Shown here: positions 1 to 11,424 of the stretch, piece by piece | How positions within the stretch are numbered: the stretch's first letter is position 1 | Layout of the letters: every line of letters starts with the position of its first letter | DNA from: Tetranychus cinnabarinus | Taxonomy: Eukaryota > Arthropoda > Arachnida > Trombidiformes > Tetranychidae | DNA: 64,000 nucleotides | Assembly (NCBI GenBank): GCA_022266195.1 | Contig: WHVY01000001.1 | Location: 5,270,001-5,334,000, forward strand | Direction: 5' to 3' | Notes under the pieces: model-generated | Database searches by the model: none | What the model saw: the letters and a program-made list of their open reading frames with translations, nothing else | Told to the model about the DNA's origin: nothing | Position numbers and translations under genes: made by a program

Positions 1-1075
1 TTCTCGATATTCAACTTTCGATTTACAACTGAACTCATCTCTCAATATTCAACAAAATGTCGACAATGTTGCGAAAAATGAAAGGATTTTGTAAAAGTAT
101 GAAAAGATGATATTAACTGATGAGCAGAATAATGAGCTTAAAGTCAATCTTTTCGCGTTCAATTTCAGCTTTACTAGCAAATGAATTGTTACAAAGGTTT
201 GCTTCTGCGAGAATCTGTTTTGTTTCAAGACTTTTCAAGATTTCATCTTTTCGCCCTTTAATAACTTTGCGTTTTTCAGCTTTTTTAAGGTTAGTTTTCA
301 GTTGCATTTTTCAATTTTGAAACCTTCATTAAAGTGATTCAATTCAACCTTCAAATTGGTTTACAAGGAAACTCCAAGTGACTGATAAACATGCACTTGG
401 CCATTCACCAAGTTTAATTAGCTATGAATAATTGCTGTTGCTAATTGTATCTAAACTTTTGAATCGAGAGTAACATGCAACTCTAAATAACTCCCTTGAT
501 AGTTATTGAACAAATTAAATTTTGTAGATTTTGTTTTTGGAAAAATTTCCTAAAAATTAGTGCAATCCAACGAAATTAAAGCTGAACTTGAATCATAAAA
601 AATTGAATAATCATTTGAAGGCGATAAATTAAGGATGAAAAGAGACAGAGAAAACAATTTTTCAATTGCATTTGCTGATAAATTAATCTTGGTCGAAGAA
701 GAAGAAGAACGCAAAAAAATGACTTTAAAATATGAACAATTTCCTCAGGCTTAGTGAACCTCTTTTCAGTCCAATTTCATGGGAATGAATAAAATGAATT
801 AATAACAAAAAGTGCAACAAAAACAAAAACAATATAAACTTGTCGAGAAGAGTTGAAGTAAACTTTTTTAATTTAAAATTCAAAGCATAACATTTAAGAA
901 ACGTAATTGAAAACAAGGGTTGAGAAAATATTGACTCAAGTCTATCAGGAATTGAATAAGACAATATTTTCATCTCAACTCAACCTTTTCGTTGAAAGTT
1001 TCAAGCTGATAACAATTCATTCCCTTTGATTCACTCCCAGTTTCACTCCAACTTTTGCCTTCTTAATCTTTTCAG
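1..1075. other. non-coding, probable intron of the Dscam-like gene
   Basis: No coding exon is recognisable here on either strand. The short open frames lack domain motifs and consistent codon usage. An acceptor (tttcag) closes the stretch at 1075, so it is most likely the end of an intron whose upstream Ig-coding exons lie outside the window. Confidence 0.6.
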
Positions 1076-4000
1076 TGCCAAATAAAGCTCCTGACCATTT
1101 AAAAGGATATGCATTATCATCTCGGTCAATCAAAGTTGCCTGGAATGTAAGTAACCGTAACTTTACTGGGAGTAAAGTTGCACCAAATGCTCATCTAAAC
1201 CTTTTTATTTAGCCTCAAATTAATCCAATTAATGGAGTTGATTAAAATTAGAAACATTCTGGACTCTTGGAAGGGACTTTCAATGGTTTAAGGCAATCAT
1301 CATGTTAGCAATGAAAATCAATGGACCTTTCAGTTTTGCTAAAAGGATTATCTTGACATGTTGATGAAACTTAATTCATTTCATGATTATAATTAAATCA
1401 TTTACTCATCAACCTTAAAGTGTTTTTTTCAAGGAAAATGAAAAGAGGATTGAGTTTGGATTAAAGATTAAGATTTTATTGTTTGGTTCAATGAGTCTTG
1501 AAACTTTAATCAACATTTAGTGATTCAATTCAAATAGAAATCAATTGCAATTCAATGGTCAATTTGATTGTGTTTTGATTATCTTTGGGATTCGATTTTT
1601 TTCTTTTCTTTTTTTTGTTGCTTCCATTCCTTCCATTGCTTTCATCTTGTTCATCTAACAGGGAATGATAAATGCTTTTAACCACTGACCAACCGATTAA
1701 GGTTCAACTCAATGGTCAAAGTAAATGACAGTAAAGTAAAAATGGTCTCAATGATGTAAATTAATTTATCAGGCTTGATGGTAGACTTGTTCAGTTTAGT
1801 TCATTTCTTTTGGTTAATCTCGTTGAATCTGGTTGACTGTTTTAACTTGTAAAATGCCAATCAAAAGTCAACTTTTACAGTTTACTTTTGAGTTGAATTT
1901 TAACGGTTTTTCCTGTTCCAATTGAATTTATCGTTTAATGAAAAGAGGACAAGTATAGATGATATTTGACTGGACATTAACCTTCCACTTGGATGCATTT
2001 CAACTCTTCTTCATCTACTTTTGTCTTATATTTACTGGCCAAGAGTCCACTTGTATATTATTTTTTATTACTAACATCATCATCATTATTATTATCATTA
2101 TGGAACTCAGTTTTTTTGTAAAGAAAATGCCTTTTTGTCCATTTTTTTATTCTTTTTTTTGTTTTTTCCTTTTCTTTTTATTTCGCTACTCAACCGGTAT
2201 CTTAATGACTAGAGTCCAGAAGCACGATACAGTTTTGGTAAAATAAATGGTTACTATGTTGGCTATCGTCCAGTTGATTCTGGTGATGCTTCAGTTTACA
2301 AAACGATAACAATTAGCGATGATTTTAGGCCTGAAATAACGCTGACCAATCTTGAAAGGAAAACAAAATATGAAATTGTTGTTCAAGCCTTTAATTCAAA
2401 GGGACCAGGAATTTTATCTGATCCCATTCTTGTTGAAACCTATCATCAAGGTAAGCTACAATTTTAACTCACATTCACATCTAAATCATGTCGATAGAAG
2501 TCACAAGACTTTTGGAAAATGAAAATTTTGGTAAAATCGATGTAAACAATACCATAGATGTATTAACCTTCAAGACTTCTGGTTGCCTCAAAATACCCAT
2601 TTGTACTTAACTAATCAATAAGCAAGACAATGATTTATGTCGATTTGACAGCAAATTTCATTCTCTTTTCAAATATCTTGATCATAATTAAAATAATTTG
2701 ATTTATAAGCTTTAATTGTCCAAAAATGTAGGTTAACCAGAATGGTCTTTGGGTTATTTCACATCAAGCGAGCGCACAATACCTTGAGTCTTGATAATCA
2801 CATAACAGTACAGTTATTTCAAGCAATTTCTGATGAATTGAACGTTGCTTTATGAATCGATGAAATGTTAATCTTTAATCCTGTCAAATTAATCAAACAG
2901 CTAAACAAAACACCAAAATTAAATGAAAAATTAACCTTTTATAATCCTTATTGTTTTTAAAAACAATCAAACCAGAGTCTGTCAAGATCAATTTGCACTT
3001 TAAGCGCCACATTCAAATTTAAAGTGATTACACTTGAAAAGCTTTGAATATTGAATATTAAATTTTTAATTGACTATTTGCCAATTTAAATTTATATTAT
3101 TTTTGGCTTTTTTCACTCTTGAATTAATTGGATAACAAAATAACAATTGTAAATCAAATTTAGGCTAAAGATGATAGTTTCTACTCTTTTAATTTAATTG
3201 AATGGCAAGAAAGGAAATTTAATCAAGAGTTTACATTGATTATTTGCATAGATGATGAACAGAAAGGGAATTGATTAAAGAAATAATCAATAAATTAAAG
3301 TTCAACCAAAATGCTAATCTTAAATAATTAAAATAGACATGATTTGTATGCTTCAAATAACTCATAAATAGCGCCATTCAACTCTCGATGATTCAACTCT
3401 TTTCCCTCCCTTTTTTTAATAAACCAACACATGTTTCAATCCAATTCATGGTTTTGCCCAACTCGTCAACCGTTTAATTAGTAGTTTAATTATTAGTTTT
3501 ATATTAATTAATAACACCATCTAATAATCTTGTTTAATAATGGAATCACCAGTTTTCCCTATTAATTTCAACCGAATGGTAACTGTAAGTATATCTTTGT
3601 CCAACTCAATCAGTCTTGACTCTTGCAACTTACACGTTTGAGGTTTTTTGTCCAAGGTTTTGTCCGAGTCTGAGGTTATTCCAGTGTTTTATTGTGTCGA
3701 TTTGGACCTTAAAGCTTCCAGAAATAGTTTACTCAAAGCCAATATTTGATACATTTTTATTGACAAAACATGGCTTTTGCAAATACATCTTATCAAAGGT
3801 TTGGTTAAATGTTCAATACACCTCTAATGGCTAAACAAAGATTCATAATGTGGTCCATGTTAGAGGAGAAAATTAAGTTGAATTGATTTTTGGATTGTTT
3901 TCTGTAAAGGTAAGAAAAGAATGTGAAAGTTAAAGAAGATGTAAAAAGGTAAAAAAGAGGATAAAGAAGGAATAAGGAAGAAACAAGATTCAAGAAAAGT

Positions 4001-7000
4001 GATTTTTAATACCATCTCAAGAAGATGTCTTATGGATGAGGAAAAAAGGAGATGAAGATGATGATGGGAAAGAGTTTCCTTGTCAACCATTAGATATACT
4101 GGGAATGCTTTTGGCAACAATTTTCTTCATCTTCTTTAGTCTTTTTGCGTTCTTCCATCCTCATCCTCATCCTCATCCTACCCTTGATCCTCTCCAATGC
4201 TTTTTCATCATCATCTTGACTGTGATCATCGATCGTCTTAAAGTACATTTCGTCTACTCTTTTGTTATCTTTCTCATCATCTTTCTTTTCTTCCATTCTC
4301 TGGTCTAAACATTGTTAAAGGTCAACTTAACGATAAAAACGATTTATCATTTTTTTCCCTTCTTCTGTTGATCCTCATCTTGTGAAGACAAACTATCAAA
4401 CAGAAACATCTTAAACTGAGTAAACAATTTCAAAGTATAAATAAATATCAACATTTATCCACTTTTTTCATTATTTAGCTTTTTTTAACTCTACTTTTTT
4501 GTTGCTTACTTTGAATGTTTAAACAGTTTTTTTCATTCTAGATTTTTATGATAGATTTAAAATTCTGACCATTTCATTTCTTTTCCCGATTCAACTCTGT
4601 TTAGCCTCACATTTCATATTCATAAGTCGACCAAGGTGTGATTGAGTTAATAACCAGGAATCCAACTGTTTGATCAGACGGAGGAAAAAAAGACATCAAA
4701 AGATCAATCAAATGGACTTGAACCTCCTTTCATCATCATCATACCTTGATGTGAAACCATTATGCTGATGGTCTGACTGTGGCAACTTCATTTCAACTTG
4801 GAGATGAAGAACAGAGAAAGTGAGAGAAGAAGGAAAAGTTTCCTCATGTTCATCATGTTTTTGATGAGCACAACTTGAGATAAAGTTGAAGACGAGAAAG
4901 GAAGGAAGGAAGGAAAAGAAAGAGAAGATAAGGTGTTATAAAGTGTTGATAAACCTTCATCTCACCTTCATTTTACTCATCCTCTTTTTTTGGTCTCAAA
5001 AAAAATCATTACACTTTCCTACCTTTGCTCATCATGAGCATCACCTGAACCTCACTGAGCATCATTCAGTTATCTTTTAATCATCTTAAAAACATTATTA
5101 TTCTGTGTAAAGAAATTTCCACTTTTCACTCCTTTTCTCTCTTCTTCTTCTTCTTCTTCTTTCTCGTCTTTTCATTTCAATTTCAATTTTGATAACTCAT
5201 CATGATGACTTTACTCATTCCCAGAATGTTGAGCTAATCTTACCTTTTCAACCATTATCGATCCCCTGATCATGGTAATGATGGAAAACATTAGCAGCAA
5301 ATCAATACTCATCACTTTCCTCAAACCCTTACTTTGAAAATTATTTTAAAATATTATTGATTATTTATTCTTTTCTATTCATTTTTCCTCCTTTTTTCTG
5401 GTTTATTTTGGGTTAAACATTTATTTAATGTTAACCAAATGATCAGCAAAAACAAGACAATTTTCACTCGCCAAATTGCTATTCAACTCAACAATTAGCC
5501 AAACATTTATCAAACTAAAATACAACAAAAAAGTGAACACACAAATATCAATCAATTAATACACAATCAAATCGATGAAAATGTCACAACAAATGTTTGT
5601 ATTTACAGTGAAACACAATTTATCAAATTTCCACCAACAACTACCAACATTGTTAACCTTATTATCAATTTTTATCATTTATTTCATTTCATTCCATGAA
5701 CATCCTTTTTCCGTTTTCGGTGGTTACCAAAGGATTTAACCAGTTAATGTATACAGTTAATAATGGTTAAAGTCAATGTTTAACCATTTGATTCATTTTT
5801 CATTTTTTCAATGTAAAATGGTTTCCAATTGAAAAACTGATTTCCTCAATTTTTATTGTTAACTTTGACAATTTAACTTGGTCTAATGATGATTTAAAGC
5901 ATCTATTTTTAGTTTTAACTTTCGATTTCCATTCATAATCTGGATTCATCTTTTCATGTTTATGTTTCATGTTTTCATCATTTTTGGAGTTTAGTTTCTT
6001 TTCAATTTTCCTAATTAATTGATTTTTGTTTCTTGGTTGTAACCAGAATTGTTGTTCAACTTTGAATGAATGAGATTAAATTACGTGTAATTTGACGAGT
6101 TTTTGAGGTTGATTGAAATGAGAAAATAAAATGAAGAGAAAAGACATAATTATATTGATTAAGAAATGAGTAAACATCATCATATTACTGATGATTATAA
6201 TGACTACTGTTGATGGATTTTGATTCAAATTGAAACATTTAGTTGATTTAAAGTTCATCTTAACATCATTAATTTTGAAAAGCTTCACTTTAGACTATTC
6301 AATATTCAATGTTCATAAAGCAACTCTTCAATATCTTCATTTTTGTTCAAATACAGAAATCAAAGGTTGATTTAGATTCTTTTTGCTATTCAATCAATAA
6401 TTGTTGTATCATTGATTTACTAATATTAATTTGCTCTTTTTTTGTATCAGATCCACCGAAGCCACCTAAAATTGAATCATCGACGGTTACTTTTACATCA
6501 ATTACTCTGGAATGGATTGTTGAATCAGACGAGAATCAGATAACAGGTAAAGACTGACAAAAAGGACTTGAATGGTTCCAGTTTAACAATTGCAATGAAT
6601 TACAATTTGGGAAAAGCTGTGACTTGAAGCCGAGTTAATCAAAAAAAGGGAACCTTTTCATCTTCGAAATTCCAAGTTCAAGACTGTTCCAAGTTGTATA
6701 TGATTAATGTTAACATGGACATTATTTGTTCGCGATTTGAACCAATATTGATCAACAAATTGACAGTTTTTGAGTTTGAATTTTGATCCGAAATGAAAAT
6801 GGTTCAAAATGTTGCCAAAACTTTAATACATTTGATGTATAACACAATTGTCACCTTGATTTCTGGTTTAAGATTTTTTCTGTTGTTCAATTTTGTTTTG
6901 GTTTTTATACAATTCAATATCTAGTTGAGATGAAAGTGAAAACCATGAGAGTGATGGTGACGGTGATAATAAAGATAAATAAGACTTGGGTTGCAATATT

Positions 7001-9349
7001 TGACCTAAACTATAAAGTGAAACAAGTATTAGCTAAACAACACAGAAATAATCGTAATCTGATATCAAGACTGACAAAGGAAAAGAAAGATTTATTATTA
7101 CATTATAAATAAGCTTCAATCAGTTCCTAAGAGGATTTGGATTTTGGTGAAACCCAGAGTTTTAACCGGAATCAGAATCACACAAAACTGTGCTTTTAGG
7201 ATTTTCATTCTTGAACATGACTTATATATTTTGTATCTAATAACAGAGTAAGACAAGCAAATGTGTTAACACTCGTTTTGTAACCATAAATATCCATGTA
7301 ACAGTTTATTATGATCATGGATTGACTTTAACCATTCAGTCTAAGAATTGAGTTTAACGTTAAAACCAAAAGGATTGAGTTAAATCTAAACATGAGTCGA
7401 AAAGAAACCATGAATTTTATAACTAATTCAATGTCATTTTCCACCAGGTTTCATCATCAGAGCAAGTTCAACTAAAAATGATGTTTTTGAAAAGCGAGTT
7501 ACATCCAGTCAATTTAATCACACTCTTCATGGACTTTTTTGTGGCACCTTTTATGAGATAACAATAAGAGCCTTTAATTCAATTGGAACCGGTGATTCAA
7601 GTGAACCATTGAGAGTTAAAACGAGTGGATCAGGTAATCAAGATGATTAATCTAATTTATTAATCATAACTTTCCTTCACTGACTGTACTATTACCAGTT
7701 GGCTTGCAAGAACTATGAGTTAAATTCAGGCTTTATTTCATGTTTTTCATCTTCTTTTAGATGTGTTTTGCTTTTGTTTTTGCGTACAAAACAAAATAGC
7801 CAAAATGTTATTGCTTTTTTATGTGTTTAAAGAGCATAAAAGCAACAAACATTAACATTATGATCGTTATTATCATCATTTTTGACTTTTCACATTTCAC
7901 TTTTATCAATCCATGAATGTAAAATACTAACTCTTTCTTTTTCTTGATTGTCATCTCTTATAGTTCCAATTGCTCCAGTCAAGGAAATGTTTATCAGCTA
8001 CATCAATGCAACTTCAATTGAAGTTGATTTAACCTCTTGGAAATCATCTGGTTGTACAATTAAACACTTCTCAATCAAGTATAAAACTCAGAAAGAAAAA
8101 ATGTGGACAATTGTATCCAATATGATACTTATGGGTAAAAAGACCATTTGGATTGATGGTCTTCATCCACAAACTTGGTATCATTTAAAATCAACAGCTT
8201 ACTCCGATGCTGGATCCACTGATGCCGTTTATAGTCTGATGACAACTCATTTTGTTGATAAAGGTTTTTACTTTGACCATGGATCAATCTAATCAATTAA
8301 CTAATTGGCTATTTATTTTATCTTTCCTTAGAGAGGCCATTATTACCCTTGACTTACAATCAATCATATTATCAAGTATTTTTTGAACTTGAAATCCTGT
8401 TACCTCTGGTATTATCACTGATGGTTGTTGTTGCTGTTATTGTACTCATCTGTATAATGATGAATAAACGGATTCCTGAACAAGCTTTATACACAAGTAG
8501 GTTCAACTTTCCTTGTCTGAATGTTTATACTTTCCGGAAAAAAAGTTAATTTAGACTCTTCAAACTAAACAATTCCCATGTTAATGAATGTTGTACAAAC
8601 AATAATTAAAAACTGATCTAATCAAAACCAAAAAATACAACTCGAGTTGGTTACGCCATCTACTTGTTATCTCAAGACACTTATTTTCCAGTTAGGTTCC
8701 TGTTTTTATGTTAACAACCGCTTTATTTCATTTTAAAAAATGATGTATTATGCACTTGAATCTTTAATTAATAGCTTTTTTCATTAGTTAGTACATTGAT
8801 TAGTGTTAAAACGAACATTTTTTGTGTTAATTTTTCAATTTCTTAAAGACTCATCTAATTTATTTTTACATTTATTATGTGTTTCAAAAGGATCACCTGA
8901 AATAACAAAAGGAGGAATCTTATCAAAGCAAGTTGATGAAATGGGCTTAAATGAATTTGAAAAGACTCGAACTAAAGTGATTATGGGACCAGACCAATCA
9001 TTAATTGCTTATCCATCACCTTATGCTTCCGTCCAGATAAACGGATCCAATTTGACTGAACCTTCTTTAGGTTCAACAATCCAATCATCAACGTCAACTT
9101 TAAAAGCAAATAATACTCTAAATAATAATGGTTGTATTGATCAAAGATTTATCGAAGAGACTCCATATGCTACCGTTAAACGTACACCAAGACATTGTAA
9201 AGCAGATAGAAATGTGTATGATTATCCAGGTATAGTAAACGAATTAACTCTTTTCTCTTTCTTAATTTGAGTTACTAATGTTTCATTTTTATCTCCTCTT
9301 TTCAGTTCCTCTTAACAAATCAAATGTTCATCCAATGTATTCCGAATGA
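1076..9349 (+). CDS. Dscam: Dscam-family cell-adhesion receptor, 3' part (3 FnIII + TM + cytoplasmic tail)
   Basis: Partial gene, 5' end outside the window. Exons read as 1076-1146, 2213-2450, 6451-6546, 7448-7633, 7964-8263, 8332-8496, 8891-9229 and 9306-9349 (stop TGA). All junctions are phase-consistent (phase 1 after the first intron). Exons 1+2 give one FnIII domain (APDHLKGYALSSRSIKVAWN at its start, GYYVGYR in strand C). Exons 3+4 give a second (ITLEW, YEITIRAFNSIGTG). Exon 5 alone gives a third (SSGCTIKHFSIKYK, WYHLKSTAYSDAGS). Exon 6 carries a transmembrane helix rich in Leu/Val/Ile followed by NKR. The tail has tyrosine motifs PYASVQI, PYATVKR and VYDYP and ends HPMYSE. Homophilic neuronal or immune surface recognition is the known family role. 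In classical Dscam an Ig10 domain separates FnIII4 and FnIII5; none was found in the 4-kb intron 2451-6450, so the gene looks like a chelicerate short Dscam (FnIII1-3). The copy at 32.3 kb independently confirms two of the splice junctions. Confidence 0.88.
2451..6450 (+). other. 4-kb intron of the Dscam-like gene
   Basis: It is bounded by a gtaagc donor and a tatcag acceptor in matching phase. It is AT-rich with no Ig-like exon visible: no plausible Cys-Trp-(D.Y.C) series in a splice-bounded frame. It holds small simple repeats, including a (CATCCT)4 run at 4156-4179 and a CTT run near 5138-5162. Confidence 0.6.
8264..8331 (+). promoter_or_regulatory. short Dscam intron with weak donor; retention gives a stop before the TM
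   Basis: This 68-bp intron starts gttttt, a poor donor, and ends ccttag. If it is kept, translation of the third FnIII domain runs on as THFVDKGFYFDHGSI and stops at 8290-8292, before the transmembrane exon. The protein would then be soluble. The retrocopy at 32337-33279 keeps this intron but lacks the introns on both sides, which points to a real retained-intron transcript. Confidence 0.6.
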
Positions 9350-10124
9350 GAGTTGACTTAGATTTACTGACAATCAACCTCCCGTTTTATGTGCCAATGG
9401 TAGACGCAATTGAAGATAAATTGACAACTATTTTTAATCCTTTTCTTGCCTCCTAAAACATTCAAATGGTTAATCATTCAATGAAATTGATTCCAATGAT
9501 TCGTCATACAATGTAATCTGTAGACTTGTAATTTTGAAAATTACAAGTCAAATCATCGAGCTTCCTGATTCATTTTTTATAAATTGAAACATAATGTATA
9601 AAAGTTATTAAAATTGATTTACAAAGAATGTTGAAAGTGTTTAAATTACTTATTGTGATCCTCGTTGTAAACAAACTTTCATACAAATATCGGTTATTGA
9701 AGAAGTAAGCAAAAAAACCTGAAAAAATCTCGTTAAATTGTTCAACTGTTGTAATAAAATCGAATTGGAATGCAAATTTGAAGCTCTAATAGAGATTCTG
9801 CAACCAATTTCGACTGCTTCGAAATAAGTCAACGAAAATTGAGACGATTATTGACCTCAAGGTGTAAAAAAAGTTTTAAATTCAACACTTAAATTAAAGT
9901 TAGGAGCCTTTTTCACAAGATTTGAATATCCTACTTTTGATATTATTTTCAATTCAATTGTTACAACAATTGAAAAATGCGAAAGAGTTAGAAATCTTAT
10001 TCTACGACTAGTAAATGTATACTCAATTAAAAACAACTTGCAGTATAATTAAAATTTTATTTCACATCCTACTTCAATTTAATTGTAATTCATCAGCTTT
10101 TCTATCTATTGACCTCTAGTTAAA
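9350..10124. other. 3' flank of the Dscam-like gene and spacer
   Basis: No gene seen. It holds a perfect 13-bp-arm hairpin at 9523-9549 and a second inverted repeat (TTCAATTGTT / AACAATTGAA) near 9952-9974. The 3' untranslated region of the Dscam-like gene probably ends in its first 300 bases. Confidence 0.5.
9523..9549. repeat. 27-nt perfect inverted repeat (13-bp arms, 1-nt loop)
   Basis: The arms are GACTTGTAATTTT and AAAATTACAAGTC around a single G. It lies about 175 bp past the Dscam-like stop codon, probably inside the 3' untranslated region. Function unknown. Confidence 0.7.
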
Positions 10125-10625
10125 ATGAGACTTAAAGCAATTTCTAATATAATTTCAGTTTTTTTAGTTCTGTTTTTGGTTATTTCATTGGTGAATTGTT
10201 TTTATATTAACGTAATACAAGAGCAAGGTTCGGATGGCTCTGAAGAGGACCCAATTTCCCATAATCCCGAAAATCATCCAGTTCCAGAATCTAATCCAAG
10301 TGACAATGAACTGACGAGTGTGGACTCTGTCACAAGTCACGACGAGTTGACCAACATTAATCATTTTACAAACGAAACAATGCAAGATGAAAATGATGGA
10401 GGGGAAAATGATGATGGTGATAAGGAATCTGATGGAAATGAAGATGAAGATCAATCGTATTCCGATATAGAAGATGAAGGAACTATCCATGAAAGCGACG
10501 CAGACCCAAATTTTAGATCAACCCATATCCACGTCGATCCAGTTCATTCATCGGCTGTGGCATCAAAATCGACTAATTTTACTATATATGCCACAATCAT
10601 CATCTTTATCCTTACATCAATTTAA
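10125..10625 (+). CDS. small secreted or GPI-anchored acidic protein, orphan
   Basis: An uninterrupted 166-codon frame starting at ATG 10125. The product begins with a clear signal peptide (a Leu/Val/Ile core after MRLK, then LVNCFY). A long acidic Ser/Asp/Glu/Asn linker follows, with a run of EDEDQSYSDIEDEGT type and NETM and NFTI glycosylation sequons. It ends in a short hydrophobic tail (IYATIIIFILTSI) after a Ser/Thr stretch, as in GPI-anchor signals. AATAAA signals follow at 10705-10710 and 10718-10723, which supports a short single-exon transcript. The family is not recognised. The frame, both hydrophobic ends and the poly(A) signals make a real gene likely, but low-complexity composition means chance cannot be excluded. 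Confidence 0.55.
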   Translation: MRLKAISNIISVFLVLFLVISLVNCFYINVIQEQGSDGSEEDPISHNPENHPVPESNPSDNELTSVDSVTSHDELTNINHFTNETMQDENDGGENDDGDKESDGNEDEDQSYSDIEDEGTIHESDADPNFRSTHIHVDPVHSSAVASKSTNFTIYATIIIFILTSI

Positions 10626-10939
10626 ACCTTTTCCTAATTATTTTCCTGATTCCCCTGATTCATATAACTCAACCAACAATCAAATTCATTATTTATTTAT
10701 TAAAAATAAATTTAAAGAATAAATTCTCACTCTATTTTGCTCTGTAATGGGTAAAGAAATGAAAGGTTGAATCAGATGTATTTAAAAAAGCATTATCTTA
10801 TCTTGTTAGAATACTGAAACACAGCAAATTTTTTGAACACATTCATAGTCCATTTAATGGTCATTTATATTATGTTATGTCTAAAACAATTGCTAATTAA
10901 TCAGCTAAACAATAAGCAATTGAAAATGAAAATGAAAGG
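10626..10939. other. 3' flank of the acidic orphan and spacer
   Basis: Carries the two AATAAA signals of the preceding gene. Nothing else recognised before the SMG8 promoter blocks. Confidence 0.5.
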
Positions 10940-11121
10940 CCGGTTGATTTTTAAACATGGCGGTTAGTGAAAGTAGCTATGGTTATATAGTCGTTGCTTT
11001 AGGGTCTTTAAGAAGGGATCTCACTGTAAACATAATAACAAGTTGCTATCAACAACTAAACTTATAGTCTTGGTTTTTACTCTTAATTATTTACAATTAA
11101 TTGATTCTTGATTGTCTGCTG
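10940..11121 (+). promoter_or_regulatory. upstream element of SMG8, shared with IRS
   Basis: Block 1 (10940-10991) contains CCGGTTGATTTTT, AAACATGGCGGTTA and CTATGGTTAT. Block 2 is CACTGTAAACAT at 11022-11033. Block 3, near 11087-11121, contains TTTACAATTAATTG and CTTGATTGT. The same blocks occur in the same order upstream of the IRS gene at 16263-16495. AAACATGGCGG resembles the YY1/Pleiohomeotic core (ATGGCGG). These are probably promoter elements; the transcription start is not placed. Confidence 0.55.
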
Positions 11122-11424
11122 TTGCCATTCTATTTGCATCAGTATCTCTATCATCTTGTCAACCTATTTTCATGCTGTTCGTTTCTTTGCTTCATCCTAT
11201 CATATGTTCTCTCCATTCTGGTTTCTCTGAATATCTTTTTTTGATGCCTAACTAACTCAAGATTGATTTTGTTGTATTAATTTAGCTGTCTATTTATATT
11301 TGTTGGCAAATTGGGTAGACCAAATTTTCTCACATGTGTTTAAATATTTATAAATCAACAGCAGTTCGCATATCTTTTATCACCTAGCCAAGTTACCAAA
11401 CTGGTTACAATCTTTAGATAGATA
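11122..11424. other. leader region upstream of the SMG8 start
   Basis: Pyrimidine-rich AT-rich DNA between the shared promoter blocks and the ATG at 11425, probably 5' untranslated or intronic. No motif recognised. Confidence 0.4.

Noticed and set aside
2451..6450. Hidden Ig10 exon of a classical Dscam
   Set aside because: No splice-bounded frame with the Cys-Trp-Cys pattern was found; the two flanking FnIII exons also join in phase without it.
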